NCBI RefSeq assembly: GCF_901709675.1
Contig: NC_051089.1
Span: forward strand, 2,421,476-2,485,475
From: Syngnathus acus
Lineage: Eukaryota; Chordata; Actinopteri; Syngnathiformes; Syngnathidae
Length of the DNA stretch: 64,000 bases
Direction of reading: 5' to 3'
The position numbers and the translations under genes were made by a program. The notes beneath the pieces are model-generated. The model was not told the DNA's origin and did not search any database. It saw only the letters and a program-made list of their open reading frames with translations. This document shows, in pieces, positions 48,931 through 62,704 of the stretch. The stretch's first letter is position 1; each line of letters starts with the position of its first letter.

Positions 48931-51390
48931 GTGAAGAGTAAATATTGACAAAGAGGTCATCAACTTTCAAACAAAGGAAATAGTTCATGTCGAAGTGCTA
49001 AGAATAAAAGTCAGCGAAAAGGAACAACTTGCACCCTCCCGCCAATCTCCACCAAGTTTAACATTTCAAATTGAACAAATGGAACAGTCGAGCTTTTGAA
49101 GTTTCCTCCTGATGCTTGCGAGAATCATAAAGAGAGAAACTGTTTGATTGTAAAAGCAATTTCCTCCACAATAAGAAGTTTATTGCTGTAGACAGTTTTT
49201 TTTTCCGTTTCACATCACACCCTATTAAGACGTCTTCCCTCCTCGACTTGAAATACATCTTAGTCAATTTGGCAACGTCTGGGAAAGGCCAAGCATATTC
49301 ATGTTTAATCGTGCATATTTTAGTGAGGCGATATTGTTTCATGGAGGTATAATAGGCACACCATTGCATATTTATTCTTGTACAGTAAAAAGACCGAGCC
49401 TTGCTGTTGACTCAAGTGCCGGTCTCGGGTCTGATGTGACCCTAAAGAGAGGATCCATGTTCGAGACGTTCAAGCTGTGAACAATTTTTTTTCTATTTGC
49501 ACCACCGCACTGAGCACCTAATGAGCACAAATAGCTATTTTCTTGTCTTTTTGTGGCTATGCTGTGAAGTGATATAGTGGGCATGTTGCCATGGAAACAG
49601 CAGACAGAGACCACGAGCAGGAGATCGTCCTCCCTCAAGCAAGGGTGTGCGTGCGTGTTGCCATTAAGATTCCTGAGTTGTGTACAACAATCGGTGTTTT
49701 GTCTCTTTTCATACAAATTGGAAGCTTTTGAATCCACCACATTGATTCGATATCACTCTGAAGTCTGGAAGCGTACATGTTCACCGGCCTTGGTTTTTAA
49801 TTGATGATTCACCTGCTGACAATTCTTGATGCATCGTTTCACCTCGCCATCAATAGTTGAGTTCGTCGTTGCGAGGCGACCCCCCCCCCCTCAACAGAAG
49901 CGTCACGATTCTCCTCAAAACGGACACATTCACACATCGACACTTTTGACCTCGACAAGATTGCTTGTATAATAATGTTGGAGCAAACGAGCCGTCTGAT
50001 TGGTTCCCATGCTCAGAGTCTCTGCGGAGGAAGGTTCATTCAGCCTGAGGCGAGAGAGCTCTGACACACACGCACATGCACACACACACACACACCTATC
50101 AGCACAGTGACAAATGGCCTCATCATACACTGCGAGAACAAAATTAGGTCAAAGGGGAGAAAAACAAAACAATAAGAGAAGTGAACATGAAAACATCGGT
50201 GAGTGCGGAGTAGGATGACAAATGGACTGTAAATCTTTTTTTGCTAAGACGCAACACATTTCGTCTTTAACTCATCTCTTATTGGAGATTCATAGAGACA
50301 AGCCGCACTAAGATTTTAGTCCGAGTCCATGTTGATTATAGTAATTACTGGCGTCGACTGGGAGATATCTTGAGGGACCGAAGCACGCCGATTAAATCAC
50401 GAACGCATGATCACTTAGCTCCTTTTCAATCTTAGCACAGTTCATTTGTCGGCAATGGCAGTTCAATTGAATATTAGATTTTGAAGCCAAGGAAAAAAGT
50501 GTATCTGTGGATTTAGAAACAAATTTATCTCCCACTCAAAGATTTTTTGTTGTGGTAAAAGTCACCAAATGATTAACTTGCAAATCAAACTATCTTAAAT
50601 GTTTTGACTCTGGGCGTGCGCTTTTCGAATGTCCGCTCCAGGGCAGCACACCGCCGGGGGTCATGGCAATATCACCTTCTTGTGATAAAATAAATTGAGA
50701 AGCAAAGACGGCAATTCTCCAGACAAACAGAAATGCCCCGTAGAGGTTTAAGGCTTCACAGCGAGCCAGCGGCGCCAAATGAGAATGCTTGGCCTGCAAG
50801 GTGAACAGAGATTACCTTCTCACAAACTCCATTGCCGGTGGCCATGTCCCTACTGCCGCCTCCATTCCGTGTCAAGAATAAAACAATTGTCTTTCGTGGG
50901 ATCCGCATGTCAACATGGTGACCCGACGAGCAGTAGTTGGTCTGAGCCGGCTCAGTTAATCAGCAAATTAAAGGTGGAGTTAAACACATTGAAGCTGACA
51001 TTTATTCTTTCTTTTTATGCACAAGTCTAATCCCATTTGGGGTCATTGACGGGGTTTAAGATTGGCCGAGCATGCTCTGGGCAGGTTACACTTCCTCGCC
51101 GTGAATATAATGTGTCTTTGTGTCATTTGGCATTTGACTTGGAAGCGCGAGAAGGAAACATTTGCAAAGGCGGTTCAGCCGAGGAAACGTTCTTCCCTCA
51201 AGCTGAATAATAAACTTCAGTCCAATTCTAATTACATCCCAACTCTCCATACCTTGACAAGTACAAAACGGTGAAGTTCAAAGTCGAAAACTTTTTTCCT
51301 CACTTCAAACCCATTTTAAATAATTCCCTCATTTCCAATGAATCCACTGATTTCAGACAGAGCTGATTAACGAGGAAGGAAGGAAAAGAA

Positions 51391-51607
<217 letters not shown>

Positions 51608-52587
51608 CGGCTTCCCCTCTGAATGAACCAATCTATTCCAAACCCGGCCCAGTGTTGAGATTGAGGAATGTTCTTGTCCAAATACATTTATTCAGGCCGC
51701 GTGGACGAGAGCGGAGCTACTAAGACTTCATTTAAAATCGCCGCACGGTTCCCCGCTGCTACTGCGACGAAAGGGCAAAGCAGTAGTTGCGGCTTGGTGG
51801 TGAGAATCATGGAGTGCGTCCTCAAACGACAGCTCCTTGACTCTGATTGGTCGGCGTTAGTTTATTTTGTCTCGTCAGCTCTGTTTATACCCACGCGGGA
51901 TGTCGCTCACTCGCAGCATCATACGCCAAGCGTGCTTACCTGCAGTTCATCGTGTTTAACACGAGAGTGTTCGTGCTTGTGCATGTAAGCCGCCCGCTAT
52001 TCTCAAATGGGACCACAGGGGCCGTGGGATCCCATCATGTAGGCCCATTTCAAGGGTTCTCGTGTTTTTTATGCACGGCCTCGGATGCGGATGTCTGCTT
52101 GTGTGCGGGGCGGAGAAGGCGCTGGCAGCGACGCTGATGCGATCCGACACGGTCGAGGCTCGTAAAAGGATGCTTCAGGCTTCGGTGGCTCCCGGCTGTA
52201 ACCAGCGAGCTTCAGCCCCTCCTCAGCGTGTTCCTCCCTCTCTCTTCCCCCCCTCAGAGCCTCCCGCCATTCAAATGTGTTTTTCAAACAGTTGCTTTCC
52301 AGTAATGGCCAAATTATTCTCACGCTGTTGTACAGATAATTGTGTTAAAAATATGATTCATAGTAACTTGATTACAAAAGGAAATTGTGTTTTTTACTGG
52401 CATGTACCCGTTTTGGTATCTTGGTCCAACCCAAAAAATACAGAAAACAGGTCACGTTATTCAAGTGCTAGTTAGCTTTTAACATTTATGCTATCAAAAC
52501 AACATATTCGCATAGCTTTCTATACGTTGTAAACTAACAGGGTAACGAAAAGTGCGGAATACAGAAATATATCTTTTGGTGTTTTAA

Positions 52588-52615
52588 TCATTATTATTAT
52601 TATTATTATTATTAT
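52588..52615. repeat. (ATT)n microsatellite
   Basis: About nine ATT units. Confidence 0.9.
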
Positions 52616-55600
52616 ATACTTATGGTTTTTGTGTCATCCTCCACAAAGATTAGAATTATTAATAAAAAAATGAAGTGTAAAAATCAAAAGTAATCAAAAA
52701 GCTAAATTCAGTAAGAGTATTTGTACTTTGTTGCTTCCAACTATTGTTTTGAAAGACCTTGAAGGCTATTTGTGTCTTGGGTGAGCCTTCTATGTGTGTG
52801 TCCTTTTCCTCACCCCTAAATTTGTCATTTTTAACTCGAACCTGGTGTGAATGTTTACTCCAGAGTCCATGTAATTGCTCCTTATAGTCTTCATCATTCC
52901 GAAATATTGCAAGCTTGCGAGCTGTCATAATAAACAGACGACCGCTTTGATAGCAACAAAAGTTCTGGGCTCACCAAAGCAATGACACCGTCCAGCAAGC
53001 CGCGCGATTATTTACCTGTGCTGTCTCTTTACATTAACACAATTTTACATTTCCAGGTTATTATGTCTGATCTCGAGTCCAGTTGGTGTCTATTCGGGCC
53101 CGCTCGGAATAGATATTTATTTCTCTTCCTGAAAGAGCGCTAGGGGTGGCTGCTGTGGTCAGGACACACATGTCGAACAACCCGCCAGGTCTTGTGCTGG
53201 GAAATCACATTGGGTGACGATCACGCCTCTTTTAGGTACTCGTATGTCCGTATGTGTAACTGGCGTACAAGATTCAATACAGCTTGAAAGTTCCTTTAGT
53301 CATGCCACTAGTGCTCAATGCTCAATCAAATTTGTCGCGGTTCACAAATCATTCCCCATTGAGATGAATTGAACTGTATCAGGCTCGCTCATCCCCAGTT
53401 AATCACATAAATAAATCGAATTGTACATGGAAATGGTCCTCCGTAAGCAGCAGTTGAATAAGTTGAAAAATTATATATGCCTGTAAATATAAATGTCTAC
53501 ATGTGTTGCACCACCTTTTTATTCAAAAATCTATTTGTCAAAGTTTTTGGATAGAGAGCTTTTGAGTACTTGAATTTGAAGAGATAAGAATCAAAATAGT
53601 CTATAAAGCCAGTTAAATGAAATGAATGTGCATAACCTTGCTCACAATGACACGTTCATGACTTTTTGTGGGTTCGGCATAATGGGAAAGAAATCTCCTA
53701 AAAACCTTGAATGTTTGTCTTGTACCACAGCTTCAAGACATGGTGGAAGATTGATTTGATGTCAAAAGTACTTTTAAGGCAATAGAACACGGCCTTGAGA
53801 AAGGTGTATGAATCGGAAAGAAAAAGCCTGTGGCGCTCGTAACCTTGAGCAGCTCGTTCTTTGCGTCATGCTGTCACGTACATTCATTCTTTCTATCGCT
53901 TCTTTTCTCTCCTTTCATCCCCGCGTTGGTTGTTCGCTGCCAGGTTGGCAGAAAACAGGATTAGCCCGGTGAGCAGAGTGGGGCAACATGGAACGGGTTC
54001 CCTGACCCGACCGGCATGCTGGTTCAGAGGCAGACTGGAGCCACTCGCTAAGCTCTTTAAAGGATTGCGTAGTGTGATAAAGAGCGCGTATTCTAATCTG
54101 ATCTCCAGATTGCCGCTGTCAGAATCAGTCGATGTACATTTCAAGGCGCATCTGCTCCGCCAAAGTCACCCAGGCCACACGGCTTCCTCAGCAAGAGGGA
54201 GATATTGCCTTTGGGTGAAGTGTGTAGCTGGGGACAATGTCATTAAAAGCAGAGCTGGAATTATAGACAATTAAATTAGGGAGATTATTCAAATTACCTA
54301 ATCATGTTTTATTATTGGCATATTTAAATCAATCTGATCTTGTATAAATGCAAAGAGGGATTTACTAAAAGGATGCACTTGAAATTGCAGGTGCAATTTG
54401 TTTTTTTAGTAGCCAGTTTATTATTAAACTTTTTTTTTGTATGTGTTGGTGGTGTGGCAGTTCCACTCACCATGGAAAGCATTAAATCCCACTGTTGCTA
54501 GGTAACATGGTTCCGGGTCTCAGGCCGCATTCTCAGATATGGTCGGCATTCAGTGCAACAACAATTGAGACGTGCCCTCGCCCAAATTTACAAGCTAATA
54601 CTCACCTGCTTTTATTTCCGATCCAAAAAGTACAGAAATTGTTCACAATTTATGAATCTCCATTTTGGCTGGCCATTCTGCTGGTGGGCCCGAACATTCA
54701 AGTCCAATTCGCATTTTCTCCAGAAAATTAGTTTTCTAGGGCCTCTATAGGTTTGTTTTTTGGTGCCACTCCTCGATTTGAAACATCTTCCCACCATCTG
54801 CCAAATTAGAGGCTTGCTGCCTTCCTCTCACCAAGCTTTGAACATTCAAACGACTTTTAAGATTTCTTTTTTTACGACTCTGAATAAAAACTGAACACTC
54901 AGAACTAATTTCCCATTTTTCAGCTAACTGGCTTACTTCAATACTTGTTGACTATGGAGGTCTCCATTTCCTAGCCTGGCATTACGGCAGGTGTGTTACA
55001 TCACATTTATTTTTATTTCCCCTTGCTCAAAATGACTTTTATTGCCTTTGCGTCATTGTGCAAGGGAGGAGAATTTATTCAATGGAGGCTGTGAGTAAGT
55101 GGTGCTAATCTGGGTGGGCAGCACTTGGCAGCCATTTGTGTTTTGGTACCCCGCAGCCATGAACAGGCTGTAAAGCTGACCCGGGGCTCCCTCGGCGCTT
55201 TAACCGGATTTGGGTCCAAACTGTTGATCTTTTTCAATCACTCAGCCAATATGAACATTTACAGCACTTTTAACATGCCAGGTCAGCACTTTTCTGCCTC
55301 AATGTTAGCCAAAAACCAAATGTTAGCCAAATGCTAGCCAAAAATTGCCCTCCTGAATGAACATGAATTTTTTTGTTTTTATATTCTTTGTGTAGTAGTC
55401 GTCCCACCCACGTTAAAAGCCCTGAAATGAGCATAAAAGGAAAGAAGTTCAGTCTGACTCACAAGGAGGATCTTTTCGGAACTTTTAACGCAGGATTATT
55501 TGATACTCGCCGTAATCTCTGTTGACAATATCGCCATAGTTACAGTAGAGCAGCACCGACACAAATGTCCATCCCACGCAGATGTTTATTATTCCAAGCA

Positions 55601-56679
55601 GGAATACAGAATAAACACCAAGCAGGCTTGCAGAAAGTCGTTTTAAGTCTCGCCGTCAATAGCGGGCCCATTTACAGCTAAACTATTATTAGACGAGTCT
55701 TCTGTCGTCAGGTAACTTCAAAGATGCCTGCGTGAAAATACTTTTTGCTCTTTGTGGATCATGGGAAAATAGTTCCCTTCCCGTGATGCTCATGTTTTCC
55801 CATTTTCCATTTTCCGAGTGACACGAGAGGCTGTTGAGTGGCGAGCGTACTTTCCAATGTGTTCGTCTTGGTGACAGGATATGGGTGTGAGTTTAGTTCA
55901 TGGTGAGCTTGACTGAAGGTCAAAGGTCAACATTTTCCTCCCCAAAGTATGATTTTCAACAATATCGGGCTTTTTGTGCAAAGACTTTCCAGTTCACAAA
56001 ACATTTTTTTTTTTTGATATTGAGAAAGTCCTCCAGCGTGACCCTCGCTTTTGCTCGATCAGCAATCTGAAAAACAAATCTGTAAATCAGATAAACAGAT
56101 TTTAGATGCTCACCCTTTTATCTCTCGCTCCTAACATTTAGTATGTTAATCCTAATCCAGTTACAAGAATCTGTAATTATGTAAATGCTAACTTTGAAGA
56201 TGTGAGTTTGCTCGAGTGTGTTGAACCGAACCGAACACAAGTGCAAAGCTCCGTTTTTCTTTTTTTGTACCCTCAGAAGCTTGCTGAACATCTGACCACA
56301 ATCTACTAATTGGCCACTCTTACACAAAAAGGAAACCTTTGGAAAATCCAAGAGACGGCCCGCAAAGATAAATCGTCACGTAATTATACTTTCAATTCAG
56401 ACACAGACGAGGAAACACAAATGAAAACAGTCAAACATCGTTTTTTTTGACTTCCGTGATTAGTCTAATCGGAAGTGCCTCGACTATAATCACTGAATTA
56501 TGTGCTTTGTGTGTTATTGTTGGGAGGTATTTTTAGTGTTTAGCAGCTGAAGGCTGTGTTTAAGATGTTTGTAGGACTTGTAATCTAAAATTATGCTCGG
56601 AAATAGCCTTGTCATTGGCCTTGGCTTTGAGCACCGTCAAATAATTGTCGAAGTCTTTAGTGTTTTGTGGTGGGGTTTT

Positions 56680-56850
56680 AAGCATTATTTCGTCTTTTAT
56701 TTATTTATTTTTACACATTTTTAAGCGTTATTTCTTCTTTTATTTATATTAATTTTTTACACATTTTAAGCATTTTTTTTTTCTTTTATTATTTATTTTT
56801 TTACACATTTTTTAAGCATTATTTTTTCATTCTTTTTTTTTTTTTTTTTT
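56680..56850. repeat. Minisatellite-like tandem of a ~45-base T-rich unit
   Basis: Units start AAGCATTATTT at 56680, 56723, 56768 and 56814. Each continues with a CTTTTATTTAT tract and TTTACACATTTT. The three full units are 43-46 bases and diverged by small indels. Confidence 0.8.
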
Positions 56851-57180
56851 TTTTACATCCCTTAAAAATAACATGATTCTGTTTCCGTTGTCCAAGCTGA
56901 CTTGTGAACAATGAAGATTATTTTATAGTGGGAAATTTCAATTTGCTGCCTTTGTTGCGATAGAAGTCATATCAAGTGTAAAAATAAATTCAAGCAAATT
57001 CAAATGTTTTTTCCTTAGATTTGACAGTGTACCTAATGAAGTGTCCTGCAAATTCATTTTGCTGTATTTACTAATACAGCAGAAAAATGTGTTTTCATCC
57101 AATAACTCTTTTACAAAGAACACATTGACACAATTACTTTATGAATGAGAATGCACAACATTGGGTTAAATCCAAAAGCG

Positions 57181-57189
57181 TGTGTGTGC

Positions 57190-57250
<61 letters not shown>
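57181..57250. repeat. (TG)n microsatellite upstream of nav2 exon
   Basis: About 35 TG units with CG interruptions at the start. It lies about 520 bases upstream of the nav2 ATG. A (GGCA)4 tract follows at about 57304-57320. Confidence 0.95.
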
Positions 57251-57289
57251 GCTCTCCTCCTCACATATGTCAGCGCACATGTAAGCCAC

Positions 57290-57768
57290 ACCTGCTCCAT
57301 AGTGGCAGGCAGGCAGGCAGAAGGAGAGCGAGCCAGTCAACTCGAGCGTGTTTGAGCCCGTGTTGTCATACGCCGAGGAGTCGCTCAAGCGAGCGTACGT
57401 CGCCTCTGCTCCCTCGACTCGTCTCGACGACGCAATCAAACAGACGTGCCGCTCTGCCTCTTGAAACATCCGCAGCTCGATTAATGACGCTCATTACTGG
57501 AGAGGGGCTGCGCTCACTGGACCCGACCGTGTCCACTTTGGATTCCTCCCAGCTTGAAGTTGGATTTTCTTTTATTTGCCTTTCTGGACTTTATGGAATT
57601 GTCTGCCACCCAAGAAAGATTGACATTTTATAAATAAGGAACCACTAACAGGTGGGCTCCGTGGCTTTTAAGCCCCCCTGCTGTTTTTTATTTGAGGGTG
57701 GGAGCTTAGCTCACTTCCCTGCTGAGAGCAGATCCAGATGCACGCCAAGAGAATTTGGCGGGGGTAAG
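57290..57768 (+). promoter_or_regulatory. nav2: GC-rich region and probable 5' UTR of nav2
   Basis: CpG-containing, GC-rich sequence from about 57330 to 57530 precedes the nav2 coding exon, separated by a short T-rich stretch. An in-frame stop lies just before 57652 and no in-frame ATG occurs before 57769, so this interval is untranslated in the nav2 frame. No TATA box is evident. The start site is not placed. Confidence 0.45.
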
Positions 57769-57966
57769 ATGCCAGCCATCCTCGTGGCCTCCTCCAGCAT
57801 GAAGTCAGGACTCCCCAAACCGGTACACAGCGCGCTGCCGATCCCTCAAGTCTCCAGCAGGTCGTCGGCTCTCCCTGCGCCACTAAAGACCCAAATTCCA
57901 TCCCTGAACCAACATATGGGTTTGGGACGTCCGCGAGGCCCTTCAGAGATCAGGCGGAACGCTCAG
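57769..57966 (+). CDS. nav2: nav2: first coding exon of neuron navigator 2 (partial gene)
   Basis: The ATG at 57769 (context AAGATGCCAG) opens MPAILVASSSMKSGLPKPVH, then SALPIPQV and a Ser/Pro/Arg-rich stretch to ...SEIRRNAQ, followed by a phase-0 donor CAG|GTCAGG. The first 20 residues match the NAV2 N-terminus (MPAILVAS.MKSGLPKPVHSA); NAV3 begins MPVLGVASKLR. The remaining exons, including the calponin-homology domain and the AAA-type domain, must lie beyond the right edge. NAV2 is a large microtubule-associated protein, induced by retinoic acid, that guides neurite outgrowth. Its synteny with e2f8, csrp3 and zdhhc13 supports the call. Confidence 0.93.
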
Positions 57967-60213
57967 GTCAGGACCAAAACTCACGATTGAGTCGAATATC
58001 TCTTTACTTTGTAAATGTGCTTGTTTTTTTTACGGACGTCCGCCAGCAATTGACATCATCGTAATACCGTGTGGATTCAAACAACAGCAAGCGGCACAGT
58101 TCCTTCGCTGGCCCACTTATTTGGATCTCTTAGATAAAACACATATATAATGCAACGGCCTTTCACGACGTTAAGTTCAGCGCTGTTTTGCTGAGCCAAG
58201 ACAGCCATGTTACATTTGAAAAATCTCCTGGCCATATAAAAAAAAAAATGAAATGATCACGTTTTTATCAGTGTGAACTTTTGGCCTGTTTAATGGAACA
58301 CAAAGATGAAGTCATGAATAGCAACAAGTGGATCTGTGTGTTTATTATAAAATGAAATTGTTGTTCCTGTCACTATATGTTGCTGGCATAGATAGATGTT
58401 TTGTCATGTTTTCAGAGGAGACTCAATTGTAAGCAAACGTCAGCAAGGCTGTCTCGGTCGGCTGCGTTGTGTTTGCTATCTCTGCGATGCCCGCACGTGT
58501 CAGCACGGGCACTCTGCTGTGTTTGTTAAACGTTGGGCGCGCTTAGCAACGCCACACAAGGCAACCTTGTAAGGCGTTGAGGAGGCCAATACAAGCGTGC
58601 TGTCGCTTCTGTGACGGCTAATCACGTTTTCGCTCTGACCTATTTTTCAATGACTCTCTCTCTCTCGGTCGCTATCCCTTTTTATTGCCTCTCTCCATCC
58701 CCGCGGTGCTGATAAAGCAGTCGTCTTCACCTCCCGGCTGGCTTAACCTTTGACCTTGCATGTAGTGTCGCACCATCCATCTACTCACGACCTGCTGCTG
58801 ATTGTAAATGTTTGTTCATCCTTCCCTCAAGAGAATCATAGTGTTTGTTGTTTTTAATTTTTTGGCTATTATCTGTGCGTTGTAGGCATGGCTAGAAATA
58901 AGCGGTTCCTTAAGGACGTCAATGGAAGGTTCCAAATATGTGTAAAGGAAATGCACAATGGAAAGTGTTCATTGGAAAGTTCCCAATGGAACGTGCTGGT
59001 ACTCATCTGAGGGATTAGCCGAGCGAGGTGTGCGCTACCCGTTCCCAGCTGGCCGACCAACTTGGCTCCAAACACACCAAGGTGTTGTGTACAGTTAGGA
59101 ACAGTTAATCCGTGATAGCCACCAGATCATGAGAGGAGATCCCGTTAGTGTTTACAAGCCAGTGAGGACATCACTTGCTCTGTGTTGTGGCACGTCACTC
59201 TACCGTTGCTGCATGTGGGAAGTCTACTTTAGACCAAAAAAAGCTCTGCAACTTTGCTGCCCTCTAGTGGTTCGTTTCTGCTATGCACCTTAATACAAAA
59301 CCTGCGCACTTGTTCATTCAAGGCCACTTCTTTTTTTCTTCTCTGTCAATCAAACATATTGTGCCAGTCCTATCATAGTTGCAATCTGTTTTTTATTTTT
59401 TATTTTCTTCGGAAAGATTTTTTGATTCATGAATGAAATAAAATGAATCAATTAAAACTGCATTTTTAAATCAAATGCAATACAAACATTTGTATGTTTG
59501 CACATATGTAAGGAAGCGGTTAGCTCTGTCAACTCTCCGGCAAGCTCAGCATCATTAATAAACACACACACGACCCCCGACCCCCCCCCCCTCTCCCAAC
59601 ACACACACACTACCACAGGGAATGATTTGTCCATGTGACAGCTTGATAAGGGCTCCTTTCTTGATAAGTATCTTTCGAGAAAAAGCCATCCCCTGTGCAA
59701 ATATCTACTTTATTGAGGTCACAATGAAGGCTCAGCTCCACCTGGAAGCCGAATCGATCTCACACTAACATTCATAAAATATATTGGGAAGCTGAAAGGG
59801 CTCATTGTTTGGTATTTACAAATGTGATCGCCATATAAAAGGAGCAAGATTGACAGGCCTTGCCGCGATAGCCGGCATATTAAATTCTCGTTTTCTATAC
59901 GAGCACCGGATGACAGTGACACGGAGGTTCATCAATAAAACATGGTCCATTATTAGAGATATTTAATTGCCTCACGTTATCATTTCACTCATTTAAATTA
60001 TTTAAATTTGGCAAGATATCACAAGGGAATAGATTTGCATCGATGGTCGTATCCAGTGACTTGTGAACTCAATGAATTATTCTCAAAACAAAATGACTTA
60101 TTTTAATAGTGAAAAAAACAAAATGAGTGGTAATAAAAATTGCTAGCGTCATCTTTATTTTTTAAAAGTGAAGACAATTTGTACTTTTAGTTTTGACACA
60201 TGAAGTCGATGCG

Positions 60214-60290
60214 TGATTTGTCTTTGCGGGCCACATAAAATGATGTGGTGGGCCGTATCTGACCCCCGGGCCTTGAGTTTGACACCTATG
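60214..60290 (-). repeat. MITE fragment, GTGTCAAACTCGAGGCC type, inverted (copy 3)
   Basis: GGGCCGTATCTGACCCCCGGG and CCTTGAGTTTGACACC are the reverse complement of the left ends of the copies at 24842 and 39694, including ACATAAAATGATGTGGTGGG. Confidence 0.7.
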
Positions 60291-62668
60291 TGTTAGATTA
60301 TGACGTCACAATGTCCTGTATTGGATCCTTATCAATGAAATATTGTCATTTGTGTGGTGAGTCAAGGCGCCACTGCATTAGTGTACATGACAAGGAAGCT
60401 ATTGACTTTTTCTACTATTTTCTGGAAACCGACCGGCCAGTGTCTCCCGCATCGAGCTGTTGGGAAATGTGTGGTTTCATTCAGTTGCATCCCATTTGAG
60501 CTCAGAGCGAATAAATCACATTTGTGGATTTATTTTGGGATAATTGTGCCATGACTTCATGAGAGAATTTTTTCTCTCTGCAATCCATTTTTTTTCATAT
60601 TGATTTTTATAATATAATACATTTGAATAAATAACATATATGTATAGAGAGATTTTTCATAAATAATATAATATAATAATTTTAATATATATATATTTTA
60701 ATCTAAAAGTGTAGAGTGCTTAACCCGAATAAAGGCTAATCATATTTACACTTGATTTGAAGGATGCAAGCAATCCGATAACATTTTGTCTCCAGTCATG
60801 AGCTCATCTCCGCCTAATGCGAGGCCATCAGATTGCACTTCCTGTGCACTTGTCCCCTCGCCTTCCTGTGTGAAGTCATTGCTGAGCGTAACCGTATTAA
60901 TTCAGCTTGAGCATCTGCTTGGACTGACTCAAGCATCCTCTCATTGATCTCCCCCGCAAGGTGCCTTCCTGCTCTCAATTTCTCTCCTCCTCTGCACTAA
61001 GTTCCCCCTCCTCGGTGCAGACAGGGGGTCATTGTGAGAGCCACCCACTGGGGAAATGAGACGCTTAAACTAACGCAATCAGCTCCATCTCGGGATGGAA
61101 GTCAACAGAAAGCAGGAATTGGGGCTAGGAGGGCTGAAGTCATCCCCCCCAGAGGCCCGTGGGCAAGGTCACCTCAGGCCAAGAGACTGCTGGTAAACTG
61201 ATATGACCTCCACATTTAGAGGGAGGAGACAAGTGGTGATGTCACTGTTGTGCCGTGATCTGTAAGTAGAATATCGGACACACTTACCAACAAATAGCCG
61301 AAAAAAGTGAATTATTATGAATTAATTAATGGGACAATATATCGTTCATTGAATTTTTTGCCCACATTCAGTACAATTGAAAGATTTCCTTGGTTGTCAT
61401 GACGACCTGATTGAGTGTATGACGTCCCCTGAGCTCTTAACCCACAGCATCCTCAATGTGCAACCTTTAGAATACGTCTAATGTACATCTATGGCCGCAG
61501 GGGTTGCTTGCCCGACATGGAGCACAGATGTCCACAAAATGACGTCTTCATTGTTGCCGTTTCTGCCTTGGGGGAGGAGGAGGTCATTTTTAGCATTGAT
61601 GGATGTGAGCAATTACAGTAAAGATTCATTGTGATGGTTCTTCTAGTGAGCATTGGTGTGAAAGTTCACTGATATCAATGATTTGAAATGTATCGACAAC
61701 ATTATGTGAAAATGAATGTGAGTGATGTGAGAGGAAGTCAATCAAAAACACAGTTAGAGTCCACTTTGTTCCCCTTTGCTTTTGTCTTTTGCTCTTTGGC
61801 CTCAGCGTGTCCATATGTCCAACAGCCAGGCTACGGGGCCACCCCCAACCCTGGGAGAGTTAAACTGGGAACCCCCCCTAAAAAAAAAGAAAACAAAAGC
61901 CCCTCCACAGCGGGGTTGACACCCCCCCCTGCCCTTTTGTTACCGCAACAGATTTATCTGGGACTGTGAATTCCCGGCCCATTCACTGCGGCTCTACTTA
62001 ACGAGCTTGGGCGAAAACAGTTAAATATAAATGCGGACATATTTTGTGCTGCTGGAGCCTTTAAATCAATGCCGGTTAGTACCAACGGGGGATTGGCGTT
62101 TATTTGCCGTGTAAATTTGACAAATGAAAGAAAATGAGACCTTGATGGAAACGTGAGCTTGTCTATTTGCTTGTCTTGTAATTTTTGTATTTTCGACACT
62201 CTTGACGTCTGGAAGCTTCGTCATGTGTCATCGCTCTTCAGAAGATGAAAAGCTCGCGTGAGGTTACGATGACATTTGGCGGTGTCTTGTAATGAAGACT
62301 ATGTTGGACCTCTAATTTACGAGAAAACAAGGTCAAAATGTGTTGTCAGTCACTAACGAAGAGATTTTGCAAGTCAGCAAAAGTATTGAAACGGACATTA
62401 ATAAGGTTCTATGAGAACCTGAGTAGCGCTGATTAAAAAAAAAATGGTGCCCCTCCCTGGCTTCTCTCCAGTCTGCTATTTTAGTTTTACGCATTTGCGT
62501 TTATTCACGGCTTGACTATTATTGTTGACTTCCTGATACTTATAGCACTTTTGGGTTCAGCCTGCTGGAAGTGATCAAGCGTCCCCCTAGTGTGGGAACT
62601 TCTAGTGAATCTTGGGCCTTTCCCAAAATTTGACATTCAGCTTGTCATTTGTGGTTGGCGGCATGCAG

Positions 62669-62704
62669 GCTGTGTGTGTGTGTGTGTGCGTGTGTGTGTG
62701 TGCG
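62669..62704. repeat. Short (TG)n microsatellite
   Basis: About 17 TG units with CG interruptions, inside nav2 intron 1. Confidence 0.9.

Noticed and set aside
61690-61969. Possible nav2 exon after a CCTCAG acceptor-like site (CPYVQQPGYGATPNPGR...).
   Set aside because: Pro/Lys-rich translation over poly-C and poly-A runs, no match to NAV2 sequence after the first exon, and no convincing donor.
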